A DNA stretch of 64,000 nucleotides from Caldimonas brevitalea (lineage in GTDB: Bacteria; Pseudomonadota; Gammaproteobacteria; Burkholderiales; Burkholderiaceae_C): assembly GCF_001017435.1 (NCBI RefSeq), contig NZ_CP011371.1, positions 992,001 through 1,056,000 of the forward strand. Reading direction: 5' to 3'. How positions within the stretch are numbered: the stretch's first letter is position 1; each line of letters starts with the position of its first letter. The position numbers and the translations under genes are program-made. Below, one piece after another: positions 8,172 to 17,218 of the stretch. The notes beneath the pieces are model-generated. The model searched no databases. It was not told the origin of the DNA and saw nothing but the letters and a program-made list of their open reading frames with translations.

Positions 8172-9416
8172 ATGCACGACCTGGATCACCGACTGCCGTC
8201 CTTCGAGGCCGCCTTGGCACAACTGCCTCCGGCGCCCGTCCACGGCGCCGAGTCCGACGAGCCGTTCTGGGACGCGGTCTCCGATCTCTACAAGACCTCG
8301 ACCGCGCTCACCAACCTCGAAAACGGCTACTGGGGTGTGATGGCCGAGCCGGTCAAAGAGATGCTGGGCTACTGGATCGACCGCGTGAACTTCGAGAACA
8401 CGCTGTGGCTGCGAGAGCGCTGGCCCGAGGTGCTCGAACGTCTGCGCCACACCGTGGCCAAGGCGCTCGGTTGCGAGCCGGGCGAGATCGTGCTGACCCG
8501 GGGCGCCACCGAAGCGATGCTGGCGCTGATCGGCGGCTACAACCGGCTGCAGCCCGGCGACACCGTGCTCTACAGCGACCTCGACTATCCGGCGATGCGC
8601 AGCGCGATGGAGTGGTTGCGCCAGCGCCGCGGCGTGGTGCCGGTGAGCCTCGCGATGCCGGAGCCGGCCACACGGCAGAGCGTGCTGGACGCTTATGCCG
8701 AGGCGCTGCGGCAGCATCCCAACACACGTCTGGTGCTGCTGACCCACCTCACCCACGGTACCGGGTTGGTGCTGCCGGTGCGCGAGCTGGCGGCCCTGGC
8801 GCAATCGGCCGGTGCCGAGGTGATCGTCGACGCGGCCCATTCCTGGGGGCAACTGGACTTCGACGCGTCCAGCCTCGGCGTGCCGTACGCCGCGTTCAAC
8901 CTGCACAAATGGATAGGCGCGCCGCTGGGCTGCGGTTGCTTGTACATCCGCCGCGACAGCCTCGCGGCCATCGATCCTTACTTCGGCGACCGCGACTTTC
9001 CCGACACCGACATCCGCTCGCGCATCCACACCGGCTCGCCGAGCTTCGCCGCGTGGCTGACGATTCCCGCCGCGCTGCAATTGCACCGGCGCATCAGCGC
9101 ACGGGCCAAAGAGGCACGGCTGCGCGCGCTGCGCAACCACTGGGTAGAGCAGGTGCGCGACTGGCCGGGGCTAGAGATCCTGACGCCCAACGATCCACGC
9201 ATGGTGGGCGGCATCACGTCGTTTCGACTGCGCGGTCGCGGCAGTCCGGCCGAGGCCGACGCAGTGGTGGCCGCCTTGCGGGACCGGCACGGCGTGCTCA
9301 CGGTGCGGCGTGCCGGGCCGGTGCGCGGCGACGTGGTGCGGGTGACGCCGGCCATCTACACGAGGCGGGAAGACCTGGACCGTCTCGTCGAAGGCCTGCG
9401 GGAACTGTGTCGCTGA
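8172..9416 (+). CDS. Class V PLP-dependent aminotransferase (isopenicillin-N-epimerase-like)
   Basis: A 414-residue fold-type I PLP enzyme. NLENGYWGVMAEPV near the N-terminus, LTRGATEAMLALIGGY (phosphate-binding turn), VIVDAAHSWGQLDFD (Asp pairing with the PLP ring nitrogen) and FNLHKWIGAPLGCG (Schiff-base lysine) identify the class V aminotransferase / CefD-like epimerase group. These enzymes act on amino acids or peptides; the substrate is not predictable. No beta-lactam genes are nearby. The frame is open further upstream with a GTG at 8079 behind GGAGG and an ATG at 8127; ATG 8172 is chosen because recognisable homology begins soon after. Confidence 0.8.
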   Translation: MHDLDHRLPSFEAALAQLPPAPVHGAESDEPFWDAVSDLYKTSTALTNLENGYWGVMAEPVKEMLGYWIDRVNFENTLWLRERWPEVLERLRHTVAKALGCEPGEIVLTRGATEAMLALIGGYNRLQPGDTVLYSDLDYPAMRSAMEWLRQRRGVVPVSLAMPEPATRQSVLDAYAEALRQHPNTRLVLLTHLTHGTGLVLPVRELAALAQSAGAEVIVDAAHSWGQLDFDASSLGVPYAAFNLHKWIGAPLGCGCLYIRRDSLAAIDPYFGDRDFPDTDIRSRIHTGSPSFAAWLTIPAALQLHRRISARAKEARLRALRNHWVEQVRDWPGLEILTPNDPRMVGGITSFRLRGRGSPAEADAVVAALRDRHGVLTVRRAGPVRGDVVRVTPAIYTRREDLDRLVEGLRELCR

Positions 9417-9575
9417 ACAGCGCGCCAGGCGGTCCCGGGCAGGCCGGCGTCGGCAGCCGGTGCGGCACTGACGGGGGGATGCGTCGCCAGGTGGCGCGCA
9501 AGCCGTGTGAGAAATGGATCGGCCCGCATGACGCGCAAGGCGTCGAGACGGGCCGACAGGTGCTGCCGCGGCAGC

Positions 9576-10070
9576 TCAGAACGTGGCGATCAGGCGCGCC
9601 TTCTTCATCACTTCAGGGGCGACGTCTTCGACCGCGACGATGGTCATCGACGCCGGCGCGGCGCTGGTCTTGGCCGACGACGGCTCCAGCGTGGCATTGA
9701 CGGAGGACGGCAGCGAGTACATCGCACCGGTCACCGGGTCGATCGCCAGCATGCCGATCAGGCCGCCGACCAGGATGTTGCCGAAGTACCAGCCGTTGAC
9801 AGTGCCCGTCAGCGTCACTTCCTTCGGGGCATAGCCTTCCTTCTGCACCCGCACCACATAGCTTTCCGACTTGAAGTAGCCAGCGCCGCGGTTGAGCGTG
9901 ACCGTCGCCGGCGTCGTGCCGCTGTGCACTTGGATACCCGCGCGGTTGAGGACGACGATGTTGGCACCAGCGGGTTCGCTGGAGATCGTGACGGACTGGG
10001 TGCTGCCCGAGAAAATGCTGGCGCAACCGCTGAGCACCAGGGCGGCGGCGATGATGACGGCGTGCTTCAT
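9576..10070 (-). CDS. Lipoprotein with a PEGA-like beta domain
   Basis: A 164-residue predicted lipoprotein: signal peptide with lipobox LVLSGC, lipidated cysteine at residue 16. The mature segment SVTISSEPAGANIVVLNRAG and TPATVTLNRG and YVVRVQKEGYAPKEVTLT is typical of PEGA-type surface beta domains. It is followed by a hydrophobic glycine-rich stretch (FGNILVGGLIGMLAIDP) and a Ser/Ala-rich tail. Similar small lipoproteins occur widely in Proteobacteria without a known function. A strong SD (AGGAGG) precedes the ATG. Its 3' end converges on the aminotransferase gene. Confidence 0.75.
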   Translation of the reverse strand: MKHAVIIAAALVLSGCASIFSGSTQSVTISSEPAGANIVVLNRAGIQVHSGTTPATVTLNRGAGYFKSESYVVRVQKEGYAPKEVTLTGTVNGWYFGNILVGGLIGMLAIDPVTGAMYSLPSSVNATLEPSSAKTSAAPASMTIVAVEDVAPEVMKKARLIATF

Positions 10071-10555
10071 GACGCTCCTCCTCGTTAAAAAAACGCGAGG
10101 CTAGCAAACGAAACAAAATGAAACAGGGCGGATTTCACATCAGCCCTGCTTGCACGCACGCCGTGGCGCCGGCCCTTTGCATCATGTGACTTCTTGCCAG
10201 TCGCCCGCACGGTGCGCCTGCACTTCATGCGGATGCGGGAGGCTCACGCTTGCTGCTGTCGGCCGTCGCCACGGAGGTCCGGGTGTTCACGAAGATGCGT
10301 CCAAAGTGCGACGCGAGATCGAAGAAGTCGATCGAGCCGAGCCGGCCGTGGATGCTCACGAGAGGGTGCTCGGGGGACATGGCGATGGGCGGTGAGGGCA
10401 GGGGGACGGACCAACAATGGTGACCGTGGACGCGACGGGACCAAACCCGACGTGCCCTGCTTCACGTTGCCGGTCGGCGACGGCGCTCCAGCCCGTGCGA
10501 CGAGGGACGTACCATAGGAAGGTCGTCCGCCGCGGCCTGTTACGAAAGGAAATCC
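10071..10555. other. Intergenic region between divergent genes, nothing recognised
   Basis: 485 bases between the start of the lipoprotein gene (minus) and the hybrid kinase (plus). The first 60 bases are A-rich and probably hold the lipoprotein promoter. The rest carries only short Arg-rich open frames. No RNA gene, repeat or clear promoter pair is visible apart from the AAAGGA SD of the kinase at 10545-10550. Confidence 0.4.
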
Positions 10556-12484
10556 GTGTCCGCTCCCCCCGTGCCGTCTGACCGGCCAAATCCTCCGCAT
10601 CCGCCGGTGGCCGTCGGGCGTCCGGCAGAGGAACGGCTGCGCTTGCTCGTCGAGGGGGCGGTGGACTACGCGATCTTCCTGCTCGACAACGACGGCATCG
10701 TTTCGTCGTGGAATGTCGGCGCCGAGAAGATCAAGGGCTACAGGGCCGACGAAATCATCGGCCGCCCGTTCACCGTGTTCTATCCCGACGAAGCCAACGC
10801 CAGGCAGTGGCCCCAGGAAGAACTGAGGCGCGCGCGGCGCGACGGCCGCTTCGAAGACGAGGGTTGGCGGGTGCGCAAGGACGGCACGCGCTTCTGGGCC
10901 AATGTCGTCATCACGGCGCTGCGCAACGAGCAGGGCGAGGTGGACGGCTTCGCCAAGATCACGCGCGACCTGACCGAGCGGCGGCGCAACGAAGAGGCGC
11001 TGCGGCTGAGCGAGGAGCGTTTTCGGCTGCTGGTCGACGGGGTCCGCGACCACGCGATCTACATGCTCGACCCCTCAGGCCACATTCAGAGCTGGAACGC
11101 CGGCGCACAAGCGATCAAGGGCTACAGCGCCGCCGATGTGATCGGGCGCCATGTCTCGCTTTTCTACACCGCCGAAGATCGTTTGCTGGGCCAGCCGGAG
11201 CAAGAGCTGGCGCAGGCGCTGAAGTACGGCCGCACCACCGACGAAGGTTGGCGTGTGCGCAAGGACGGCAGTGTCTTCTGGGCGCTCGTGACGGTCAGCT
11301 CGGTGTACGACGAAGAAGGCCACTTGCGCGGCTTTGCCAAGGTGACGCGCGACATGACCGAGCGCCGCCGCCTGGCCGAACTCGAACATTCGGCGCGCCG
11401 CATCAGCCAGTTCCTTGCCATCCTGGGCCACGAGTTGCGCAACCCGCTGGCGCCGATCCGCAATGCCGTCAGCATCATGCAGATCGCGCCGGAGTTTCCC
11501 GCCAAGCTGCGCGGCAGCCGCGACATCGTCGACCGCCAGTTGAGCCATTTGACGCGCCTGGTCGACGACCTGCTGGACGTCGGGCGCATCACCACCGGCA
11601 AGATCAGCCTGAAGCGCCAGCGGATCGGCTTTCGGGAGGTGGTGCAACGCAGCGTCGAGGCGACGCGCCCGCTGCTGGCCGAGCGCGGCCACGAGCTGTC
11701 GGTGAAGCTGCCGCCGCAGGCCGTGATGGTGTGGGGCGACGACACCCGCTTGGTGCAGGTGCTGCAGAACTTGTTGTCGAACGCTGCCAAGTACACCGAC
11801 CCGGGCGGCCGCGTGTCGGTGCGGGTGGACGTCGAGGACGGCTTCGTGGTGGCCAGCGTCAGCGACAACGGCCGTGGCATCGCACCCGACGCGCTGCAGC
11901 GCATCTTCGACCTGTTTGTCCAGGAAGACAGCGACGGCGAAGGCGCCAGCGGTGACGGCGGCCTGGGCATCGGCTTGACCCTGGCGCGTACGCTGATCGA
12001 AATGCACGGCGGCACCTTGCGCGCCGAAAGCGAAGGACGCGGGCGCGGCAGCCGCTTCACGGTGCGCTTGCCGACCGCGCTCGACGACCAGGCCGACAGC
12101 CCCGGCGCGGCGGGCGAACAGCCCGGCACGCCGGGCCGGCGGGTGCTGGTGGTCGACGACAACCGCGACTCGGCCGACACCATGGCGGCCTTGCTGGTCG
12201 CGATGGGCCATGACGCACGCGCGGTGCACGATGGCAAGGCGGCGGTGATCGTCGCGGCCGAGTTCCAGCCGCAGGTGGTGCTGCTCGACCTCAACCTGCC
12301 GGGCGACAGTGGCTTCAACGTGCTGCACCGGTTGCGCGCCGAGCCCAAGGTCGCGCCGGCCCGTATCGTCGCGATGACCGGCTACGGGCAGGAGAGCGAC
12401 CGCATCCGCACCGCCGAGGCCGGCTTCGACGCCCACTTGACCAAGCCGGTCGGGTGGGAGCAGTTGCAGGCGGTGTTGGAGTAG
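10556..12484 (+). CDS. PAS-PAS hybrid histidine kinase with receiver domain
   Basis: A 642-residue soluble hybrid sensor kinase. Two related PAS domains (about residues 25-145 and 150-275, both with GWRVRKDG and an ending like FAKITRDLTERRR) are followed by a HisKA domain (ILGHELRNPLAPIRN, phosphoacceptor His292), an ATPase domain (N box QNLLSNAAKYTDPGG, G1 DNGRGI, G2 GGLGIGLTLA) and a C-terminal receiver (RVLVVDDNRDSADTMAALL, phosphoacceptor Asp578). No transmembrane segment is present, so it senses a cytoplasmic or diffusible signal. No response regulator gene is adjacent. The GTG start follows AAAGGA at five bases. Confidence 0.88.
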   Translation: MSAPPVPSDRPNPPHPPVAVGRPAEERLRLLVEGAVDYAIFLLDNDGIVSSWNVGAEKIKGYRADEIIGRPFTVFYPDEANARQWPQEELRRARRDGRFEDEGWRVRKDGTRFWANVVITALRNEQGEVDGFAKITRDLTERRRNEEALRLSEERFRLLVDGVRDHAIYMLDPSGHIQSWNAGAQAIKGYSAADVIGRHVSLFYTAEDRLLGQPEQELAQALKYGRTTDEGWRVRKDGSVFWALVTVSSVYDEEGHLRGFAKVTRDMTERRRLAELEHSARRISQFLAILGHELRNPLAPIRNAVSIMQIAPEFPAKLRGSRDIVDRQLSHLTRLVDDLLDVGRITTGKISLKRQRIGFREVVQRSVEATRPLLAERGHELSVKLPPQAVMVWGDDTRLVQVLQNLLSNAAKYTDPGGRVSVRVDVEDGFVVASVSDNGRGIAPDALQRIFDLFVQEDSDGEGASGDGGLGIGLTLARTLIEMHGGTLRAESEGRGRGSRFTVRLPTALDDQADSPGAAGEQPGTPGRRVLVVDDNRDSADTMAALLVAMGHDARAVHDGKAAVIVAAEFQPQVVLLDLNLPGDSGFNVLHRLRAEPKVAPARIVAMTGYGQESDRIRTAEAGFDAHLTKPVGWEQLQAVLE

Positions 12485-12491
12485 CCCGTCT

Positions 12492-13715
12492 TCAGACGGC
12501 CTCGGCCCGGGCCCTTGCCCGTCGTGCCGCCAAGGGCGCGGCGAGCGAGAACAGTCCTGCCGACAGTGCCGCGACACCCGCCAGCACCCACACCAGGTGC
12601 ACCGGCTGCGTCAGCGCTGCGAGGATCAGCGAGGCGACCCACGGACCGGCGGCCTTGGCGATCAGGGCCGGCCCGGCCATCGCGCCATTGACGGCGCCAT
12701 AGTGTTCGCGGCCATACAGCTGCACCGGGATGGCCCCCCGCACGATGGTCATGATGCCGTTGCCTGCACCGTAGAGCAGGGCGAACAGCAGGAAGCCGCC
12801 CTGCTGCGTCGTGAGCGCGGCCAGCAGCAGCAGCGAGGCCGGCAGCAAGCTCATCGCGACCAAGCCGACCCGTGACGGGCTGGCCTTGGCCAGAAAGGCA
12901 TATTCGAGCAGCCGTCCTGCCACCTGCATCGGGCCGATCATCGCGCCGATCCACGCCGCTTGTTGCAGGCTCATGCCCTTCAGGTGCAGCAGGGGGATCA
13001 GGTGCACCGACAGCGCCGAGAACACCAGCGAGCTGCCGGTGAAGGCCAGGCACAGCAGGTAGAACGATGGGTCGCGGTAGACGGTTCGTAACGCTGGCGG
13101 CCGGGAGCGTTGCGCCGGCACCGCCTCGCTGCGCGCGGGCGGCCCCGGCAGCACACGCGCGTGCAGCGGCAAACACACCAACAACTGCAGGGCCGCCAGC
13201 ACCCACAGCGTGCCTTGCCATCCGAAGCGCTCGATCAGGGCTTGGGTCAAAGGCCAGAACACGGTGCTGGCAAAGCCGCCGAACAGGGTCACGCCGGTGA
13301 TGGCCTTGCGGTGACCGTCGCGAAAGGCCTGTACCAGCACCGCAAACGCCGGGTCGTACAAGGTGGCGGCCATCGACACACCGAGGACCGCCCAGACCAG
13401 GTAGAGCTGGGGCAGCGTCTGGACCTGGGTCAGGGCCGCGAGCCCGCCCGCCGCCAACAGCGAGCCGCCCGACATCAGGCGGCGCCCGCCGTGGCGGTCG
13501 ATCAGCCCGCCGACCGCGGACGACGCAAGGCCGGCGATCAGCAGCGCGACCGAGAAGGCCCCGACGACCGTCGTCTTTTCGGCGCCCACCGCGGCCGCCA
13601 GATCGTCGGCCAGCAGCGCAAAGGCATAGAAGATGGAGCCCCAGGAAATGATCTGCGTGACGCCGAGGGCCATCACGAGGCGGGGGCCGGGCGTGCCGGC
13701 GCGGGTATCGGTCAT
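12492..13715 (-). CDS. MFS transporter
   Basis: A 407-residue major facilitator protein with about 12 hydrophobic segments. The loop between TM2 and TM3 reads GGLIDRHGGRR, the conserved MFS motif A. TM1 begins MALGVTQIISWGSIFYAFALLADDL, like members of the oxalate/formate-type or YybF-like group often annotated simply as MFS. The substrate is unknown. ATG 13715 is chosen because TM1 begins about 15 residues later; the frame is open upstream but encodes non-membrane Arg/Ser-rich residues. It ends seven bases from the convergent hybrid kinase gene, leaving little room for a terminator. Confidence 0.82.
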   Translation of the reverse strand: MTDTRAGTPGPRLVMALGVTQIISWGSIFYAFALLADDLAAAVGAEKTTVVGAFSVALLIAGLASSAVGGLIDRHGGRRLMSGGSLLAAGGLAALTQVQTLPQLYLVWAVLGVSMAATLYDPAFAVLVQAFRDGHRKAITGVTLFGGFASTVFWPLTQALIERFGWQGTLWVLAALQLLVCLPLHARVLPGPPARSEAVPAQRSRPPALRTVYRDPSFYLLCLAFTGSSLVFSALSVHLIPLLHLKGMSLQQAAWIGAMIGPMQVAGRLLEYAFLAKASPSRVGLVAMSLLPASLLLLAALTTQQGGFLLFALLYGAGNGIMTIVRGAIPVQLYGREHYGAVNGAMAGPALIAKAAGPWVASLILAALTQPVHLVWVLAGVAALSAGLFSLAAPLAARRARARAEAV

Positions 13716-13982
13716 CGGGCGATCCCGCCCGCCAGGTGGCGGGCAGGAGGAGGGAGGTGGGAGTGAGACGGAATGGCTGCGGCATCCGGCGCCGCGCGGT
13801 AGTGTGCCGGGCTCGGCGACGCGGTGCAACGCGCGGCGTGGCGCCGCCGCGTCGCGCACCACGGCGCCTCGTCGGCCGCGACTGTTACAACTTTTCGCGT
13901 TCCGCCGTGTCGATTTTCCGGTGCGAGGATCGTCGTGTGGATGAAGCAACTGCTTCCGACCCACCCCTCAAGGAGAAACACG

Positions 13983-14888
13983 ATGCGATTCATGGTCCTG
14001 ATCAAGGCGGATGCCAACACCGAAGCCGGCGTGATGCCCAGCGAGCAACTGCTGGCCGAGATGGGCAAGTTCAACGAAGAGCTGGTGAAGGCCGGCGTGA
14101 TGCTGGCCGGCGAGGGTTTGCACCCGAGTGCCAAGGGCGCCAGGGTGCGGTTTTCGGGCGATCGCCGCACCGTCGTCGACGGGCCGTTTGCCGACACCAA
14201 GGAGTTGCTGGCCGGCTACTGGCTGTGGCAGGTGAAGTCCAAGGAAGAAGCGATCGAATGGGTCAAGCGCTGCCCCAACCCGACCGGCACCGAAAGCGAG
14301 ATCGAGATCCGCCAGGTGTTCGAAGCCGCCGATTTCGGCGAGGCCTTCACGCCGGAGCTGCGCGAGCAGGAGGACCGGTTGCGAGCCGAAGTGGCGGCCC
14401 AGGCCGCCGCAGGCGGCAAGGGTGCGGTGCCCGCCGTGCCGCCGGCGCGCGGCGCAATCCCCTATCTGGTGGTGCAGGGGGCCGATCAGGCGATCGGCTA
14501 CTACCAGCAGGTATTCGGCGCCGAACTGGTGATGCGGCTCGACGCGCCGGACGGCAAGGTGCTGCACTCCGAGATGAAGGTGGGGCCGGCCAGCTTCATG
14601 GTGACGGAAGAGCGGGCCGACTATCAGTCGCCCGGCCCGAAGGCCCTGGGCGGCTCGGCCGTCTCGGTCTCGGTGTTCGTGCCGGATGTCGATGCGACGG
14701 TCGCGAAAGCGGTGGCCGCCGGCGCGCAGGTGACGATGCCGGTGCAGGACCAGTTCTGGGGCGACCGCTGTGGCCACCTGGTCGACCCGTTTGGGCACAA
14801 GTGGTTCGTCTCGACGCATTTGGAAGAGCCGTCGCCCGACGAAGTCCGGCGTCGGGTGCAGGCCTTGTTCGCCCAGGGCGCGTGCTGA
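13983..14888 (+). CDS. YCII-domain and VOC (PhnB-like) fusion protein
   Basis: A 301-residue two-domain protein. Residues 1-120 form a YCII/DGPF-type domain (MRFMVLIKADANTEAGVMPS, TVVDGPFADTKELLAGYWLW, CPNPTGTESEIEIRQVFEA), usually a stand-alone family often linked to sigma factors. After a linker rich in Ala and Pro, residues 155-300 form a vicinal-oxygen-chelate (glyoxalase/PhnB) domain (IPYLVVQGADQAIGYYQQVF, DRCGHLVDPFGHKWFVSTH). Both families usually occur separately. The activity is unknown. ATG 13983 follows AAGGAG with normal spacing. Confidence 0.82.
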   Translation: MRFMVLIKADANTEAGVMPSEQLLAEMGKFNEELVKAGVMLAGEGLHPSAKGARVRFSGDRRTVVDGPFADTKELLAGYWLWQVKSKEEAIEWVKRCPNPTGTESEIEIRQVFEAADFGEAFTPELREQEDRLRAEVAAQAAAGGKGAVPAVPPARGAIPYLVVQGADQAIGYYQQVFGAELVMRLDAPDGKVLHSEMKVGPASFMVTEERADYQSPGPKALGGSAVSVSVFVPDVDATVAKAVAAGAQVTMPVQDQFWGDRCGHLVDPFGHKWFVSTHLEEPSPDEVRRRVQALFAQGAC

Positions 14889-14983
14889 CAGGGGCAGGAG
14901 GGCGGCCGACGGGCATCGGGATTGCCGCGGTGTGACAGGGCCCGCGCGGTTTGCGAGGCCCACTCGCCGCGACAGGAGACGTC

Positions 14984-15286
14984 ATGACACAAGTTCGCAA
15001 CACCCCGTCCTCGCAACCGGGCGGCAGCAGCCAGGGCTCGCGCCTCGGCAGCCAGGTCGGCTCGCAGGCCCAACGTACCGGCCTGGCCGACGGCCAGGAG
15101 CCGGGCGGGCTGGAGCATCAGCCCGACACCCGCGACCGCGGCAGCCTGCCCTCGAGCCAGGGCCTGGCCGGCGCGCACGGCGACGACGCGCCGACCGACC
15201 GCGACATGCACCAGGACCTCGCGGGCCAGCCGCGCCGGACGCCTGACCTGCAGCGCCGTGGCAGCGGCGACGACGGCTTCAAGTGA
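14984..15286 (+). CDS. Small hydrophilic, probably disordered protein
   Basis: A 100-residue protein, rich in Gly, Ser, Gln, Asp and Arg, without hydrophobic core or signal peptide: MTQVRNTPSSQPGGSSQGSR, then SQVGSQAQRTGL and DNA-like charge alternation to the end. I do not recognise a family. A good SD (CAGGAG, 14973-14978) precedes the ATG and an intrinsic terminator follows 20 bases after the stop, so it looks like a real independently expressed gene. A stress-related hydrophilin-like role is possible but unsupported. Confidence 0.6.
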   Translation: MTQVRNTPSSQPGGSSQGSRLGSQVGSQAQRTGLADGQEPGGLEHQPDTRDRGSLPSSQGLAGAHGDDAPTDRDMHQDLAGQPRRTPDLQRRGSGDDGFK

Positions 15287-15305
15287 CGCCGCCGTCGGCA
15301 TGAAA

Positions 15306-15332
15306 AAAGGGAGCGGCCAGGCCGCTCCCTTT
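15306..15332. terminator. Bidirectional intrinsic terminator
   Basis: A 9-bp GC-rich stem, GGGAGCGGC (15309-15317) with GCCGCTCCC (15321-15329), extended to 12 bp by AAA/TTT on its sides. It is preceded by six A and followed by TTTCTT, so it can work on both strands. It separates the small hydrophilic protein gene from the convergent peptidase gene. Confidence 0.85.
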
Positions 15333-15386
15333 CTTATCTGGGGCTCGTTTCGGCCCCATCATCGGCTCATCGCCGCATCACAACCC

Positions 15387-16952
15387 TCACTGGGCGACTA
15401 GCGGGTAGCGTGGCGGCACCACACGCTTGGGCTTCAGGGCCTGCTGCCGCGCAACGGCTGCGGGCGGTTCGCGCTTGCTGACCACCGCTTCGACGTCCTG
15501 CGCATACCGGATGGTGGAGGCCGCGACCGCGTCGCTGTTCAGGTCGAGTGCGTCGAGGTTCAGGTTGGTGAGGTCGTCACACGCCTGGTGGTAGCACTTG
15601 TCGTACGCCACGTTGGCCTCGCCGCCCCACAGCGCCGCCTCTTCGGGCGTCTTGATGCCCTCGGCGCCCGAGAACAGCCCGCCTGCCGGGATGCCGTTGT
15701 CGATGAACGCGCCGTAGTCCGAGCGACCGTCGAAGTCGGTGCCTTTGAACGGCTTGTTGCGCTGGTTGTAGAAGGCTTCGAAGTCCTTCTCAATCACTTC
15801 GGAACCGCCGGGACCCTCGGGTTCCCCTTCCTCGTCGGAGTTGTCGCCGTCGTAGATGAAGAACGCCGGATTGGGCGACGCGATCATGTCGAAGTTGAGG
15901 TACAGCGCGATCTTCGCCTTCTCTTCGGCGCTCAACTGGCTGACGTAGTAGGTCGACCCCACCAGGCCCGATTCTTCGCCGCCCCACAGCGCAAATCGCA
16001 GCTTGTTCTTCGGCTGCGTCTTGGCCAGGTACAGCGCGGTTTCGATGATGGCCGCCGAGCCCGAACCGTTGTCGTTGATGCCAGGGCCGTCCTCGACCGA
16101 GTCGAGGTGGGCACCGACCATCACGACCTTGTTCGCATCGCCGGTGGTCGTTTCAGCGAGCAGGTTGTGCGAGACGATGGTCTGACGCAGCACGTCGGTC
16201 CTCAGGCGCAGTTGCAGGCCGGAGACGGCCGCGAGTTGCGTGCCGAGCGTCTGCGAGATGCCCACCACCGGGATGTTGCCGGTGAAGTCGTCGCCGAGCG
16301 TGGCGCTGTCCAACGGGGCGTCGACATTGTTGTAGATCACCGCACCGACAGCCCCTGCCTTGATGGCGTTGTTCGCCTTCTGGGCAAACGGGCAAATACC
16401 GCGCTGGATCAGCGCGATGCGGCCTGCGGTGAAGCCGGCGAAATCGCTCTCCTCGCAGCCGTTGACATTGCCGGCAGGCGCTTGCACAGCGGCGGTGACG
16501 TCGCCGCTGCCCGAGTACTCCAGGGTGTGGTGGACCACCGGGCCGGTCGGGGTGGGCGCAGTGCGCTCCACTACGCTGGCCGAGCGCTCGGTGGAGGTGG
16601 TCAACGGAAAGGCTTGGCGCCACACCTTGTAGCCCGCTCCACGGAACAGGCCTTCGGCATAGTCGAGCGACAACTCGTAGCCCATCGTGCCCGATGCGCG
16701 CGTGTTGTTGTTCGCCTTGGCGATCTCGTCGAGCTTCTGCAGATGCTTGAGCACCCCTTCGCGGGTGACACATTCCATCAATTTGTCGGGCGTATCGTTC
16801 GCGCGATCTGCACAGGACTTCGGCTCTTCCGGCGGATCGTCGTCGTCGTCATCACCGCCGCCGCAACCGGCCAGCGTCAGCGCCAGCACGGACACGGACG
16901 TGGCCAGCAGCGTTCTCATGTTGAGTGAGGGGTACTCGTTCAGCTTCAACAT
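15387..16952 (-). CDS. M28-family metallo-aminopeptidase lipoprotein with PA domain
   Basis: A 521-residue protein. A lipoprotein signal ends at LTLAGC, followed by an unusual acidic run (GGGDDDDDDPPEEP). A protease-associated (PA) domain follows (GFTAGRIALIQRGICPFAQK). The catalytic zinc peptidase carries the M28 ligands: GAHLDSV (His, Asp), GINDNGSG (bridging Asp), WGGEESGLVGS (general base Glu plus ligand Glu), FDMI (Asp) and a late His (YDKCYHQACDD). It likely cleaves peptides at the cell surface or periplasm. ATG 16952 has GGAG six bases upstream; ATG 16919 is an alternative start. Confidence 0.85.
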   Translation of the reverse strand: MLKLNEYPSLNMRTLLATSVSVLALTLAGCGGGDDDDDDPPEEPKSCADRANDTPDKLMECVTREGVLKHLQKLDEIAKANNNTRASGTMGYELSLDYAEGLFRGAGYKVWRQAFPLTTSTERSASVVERTAPTPTGPVVHHTLEYSGSGDVTAAVQAPAGNVNGCEESDFAGFTAGRIALIQRGICPFAQKANNAIKAGAVGAVIYNNVDAPLDSATLGDDFTGNIPVVGISQTLGTQLAAVSGLQLRLRTDVLRQTIVSHNLLAETTTGDANKVVMVGAHLDSVEDGPGINDNGSGSAAIIETALYLAKTQPKNKLRFALWGGEESGLVGSTYYVSQLSAEEKAKIALYLNFDMIASPNPAFFIYDGDNSDEEGEPEGPGGSEVIEKDFEAFYNQRNKPFKGTDFDGRSDYGAFIDNGIPAGGLFSGAEGIKTPEEAALWGGEANVAYDKCYHQACDDLTNLNLDALDLNSDAVAASTIRYAQDVEAVVSKREPPAAVARQQALKPKRVVPPRYPLVAQ

Positions 16953-17218
16953 TCAAGCTCCATTCGATAGGGAGATGGGTGGACCGTCGGCCGCCTTGTG
17001 GGCGGGCCGCATCGGAAGGCCAGTATCCGTACCGTGCGTAGGTGTTCCCTTGTCAAAGGGTAACCGGCTGGAATCCTGACCCTTCCTCCTTTAGTACGCG
17101 GCTTCATTGACACTTTTGCCTGGGCCGGCACTTGGGCAGCGTGTGCTACGGATACCCGCTGCAACAGTCTGAACACCGGCTACAGTCCAGTGGAAACTGA
17201 ACCAGGAAGGAGTGCGTG

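Noticed and set aside
12483..12500. Short inverted repeat CCGTC/GACGG at the convergent ends of the hybrid kinase and MFS genes
   Set aside because: Only five base pairs and no T tract, and it lies within coding sequence of the MFS gene; too weak for a terminator.
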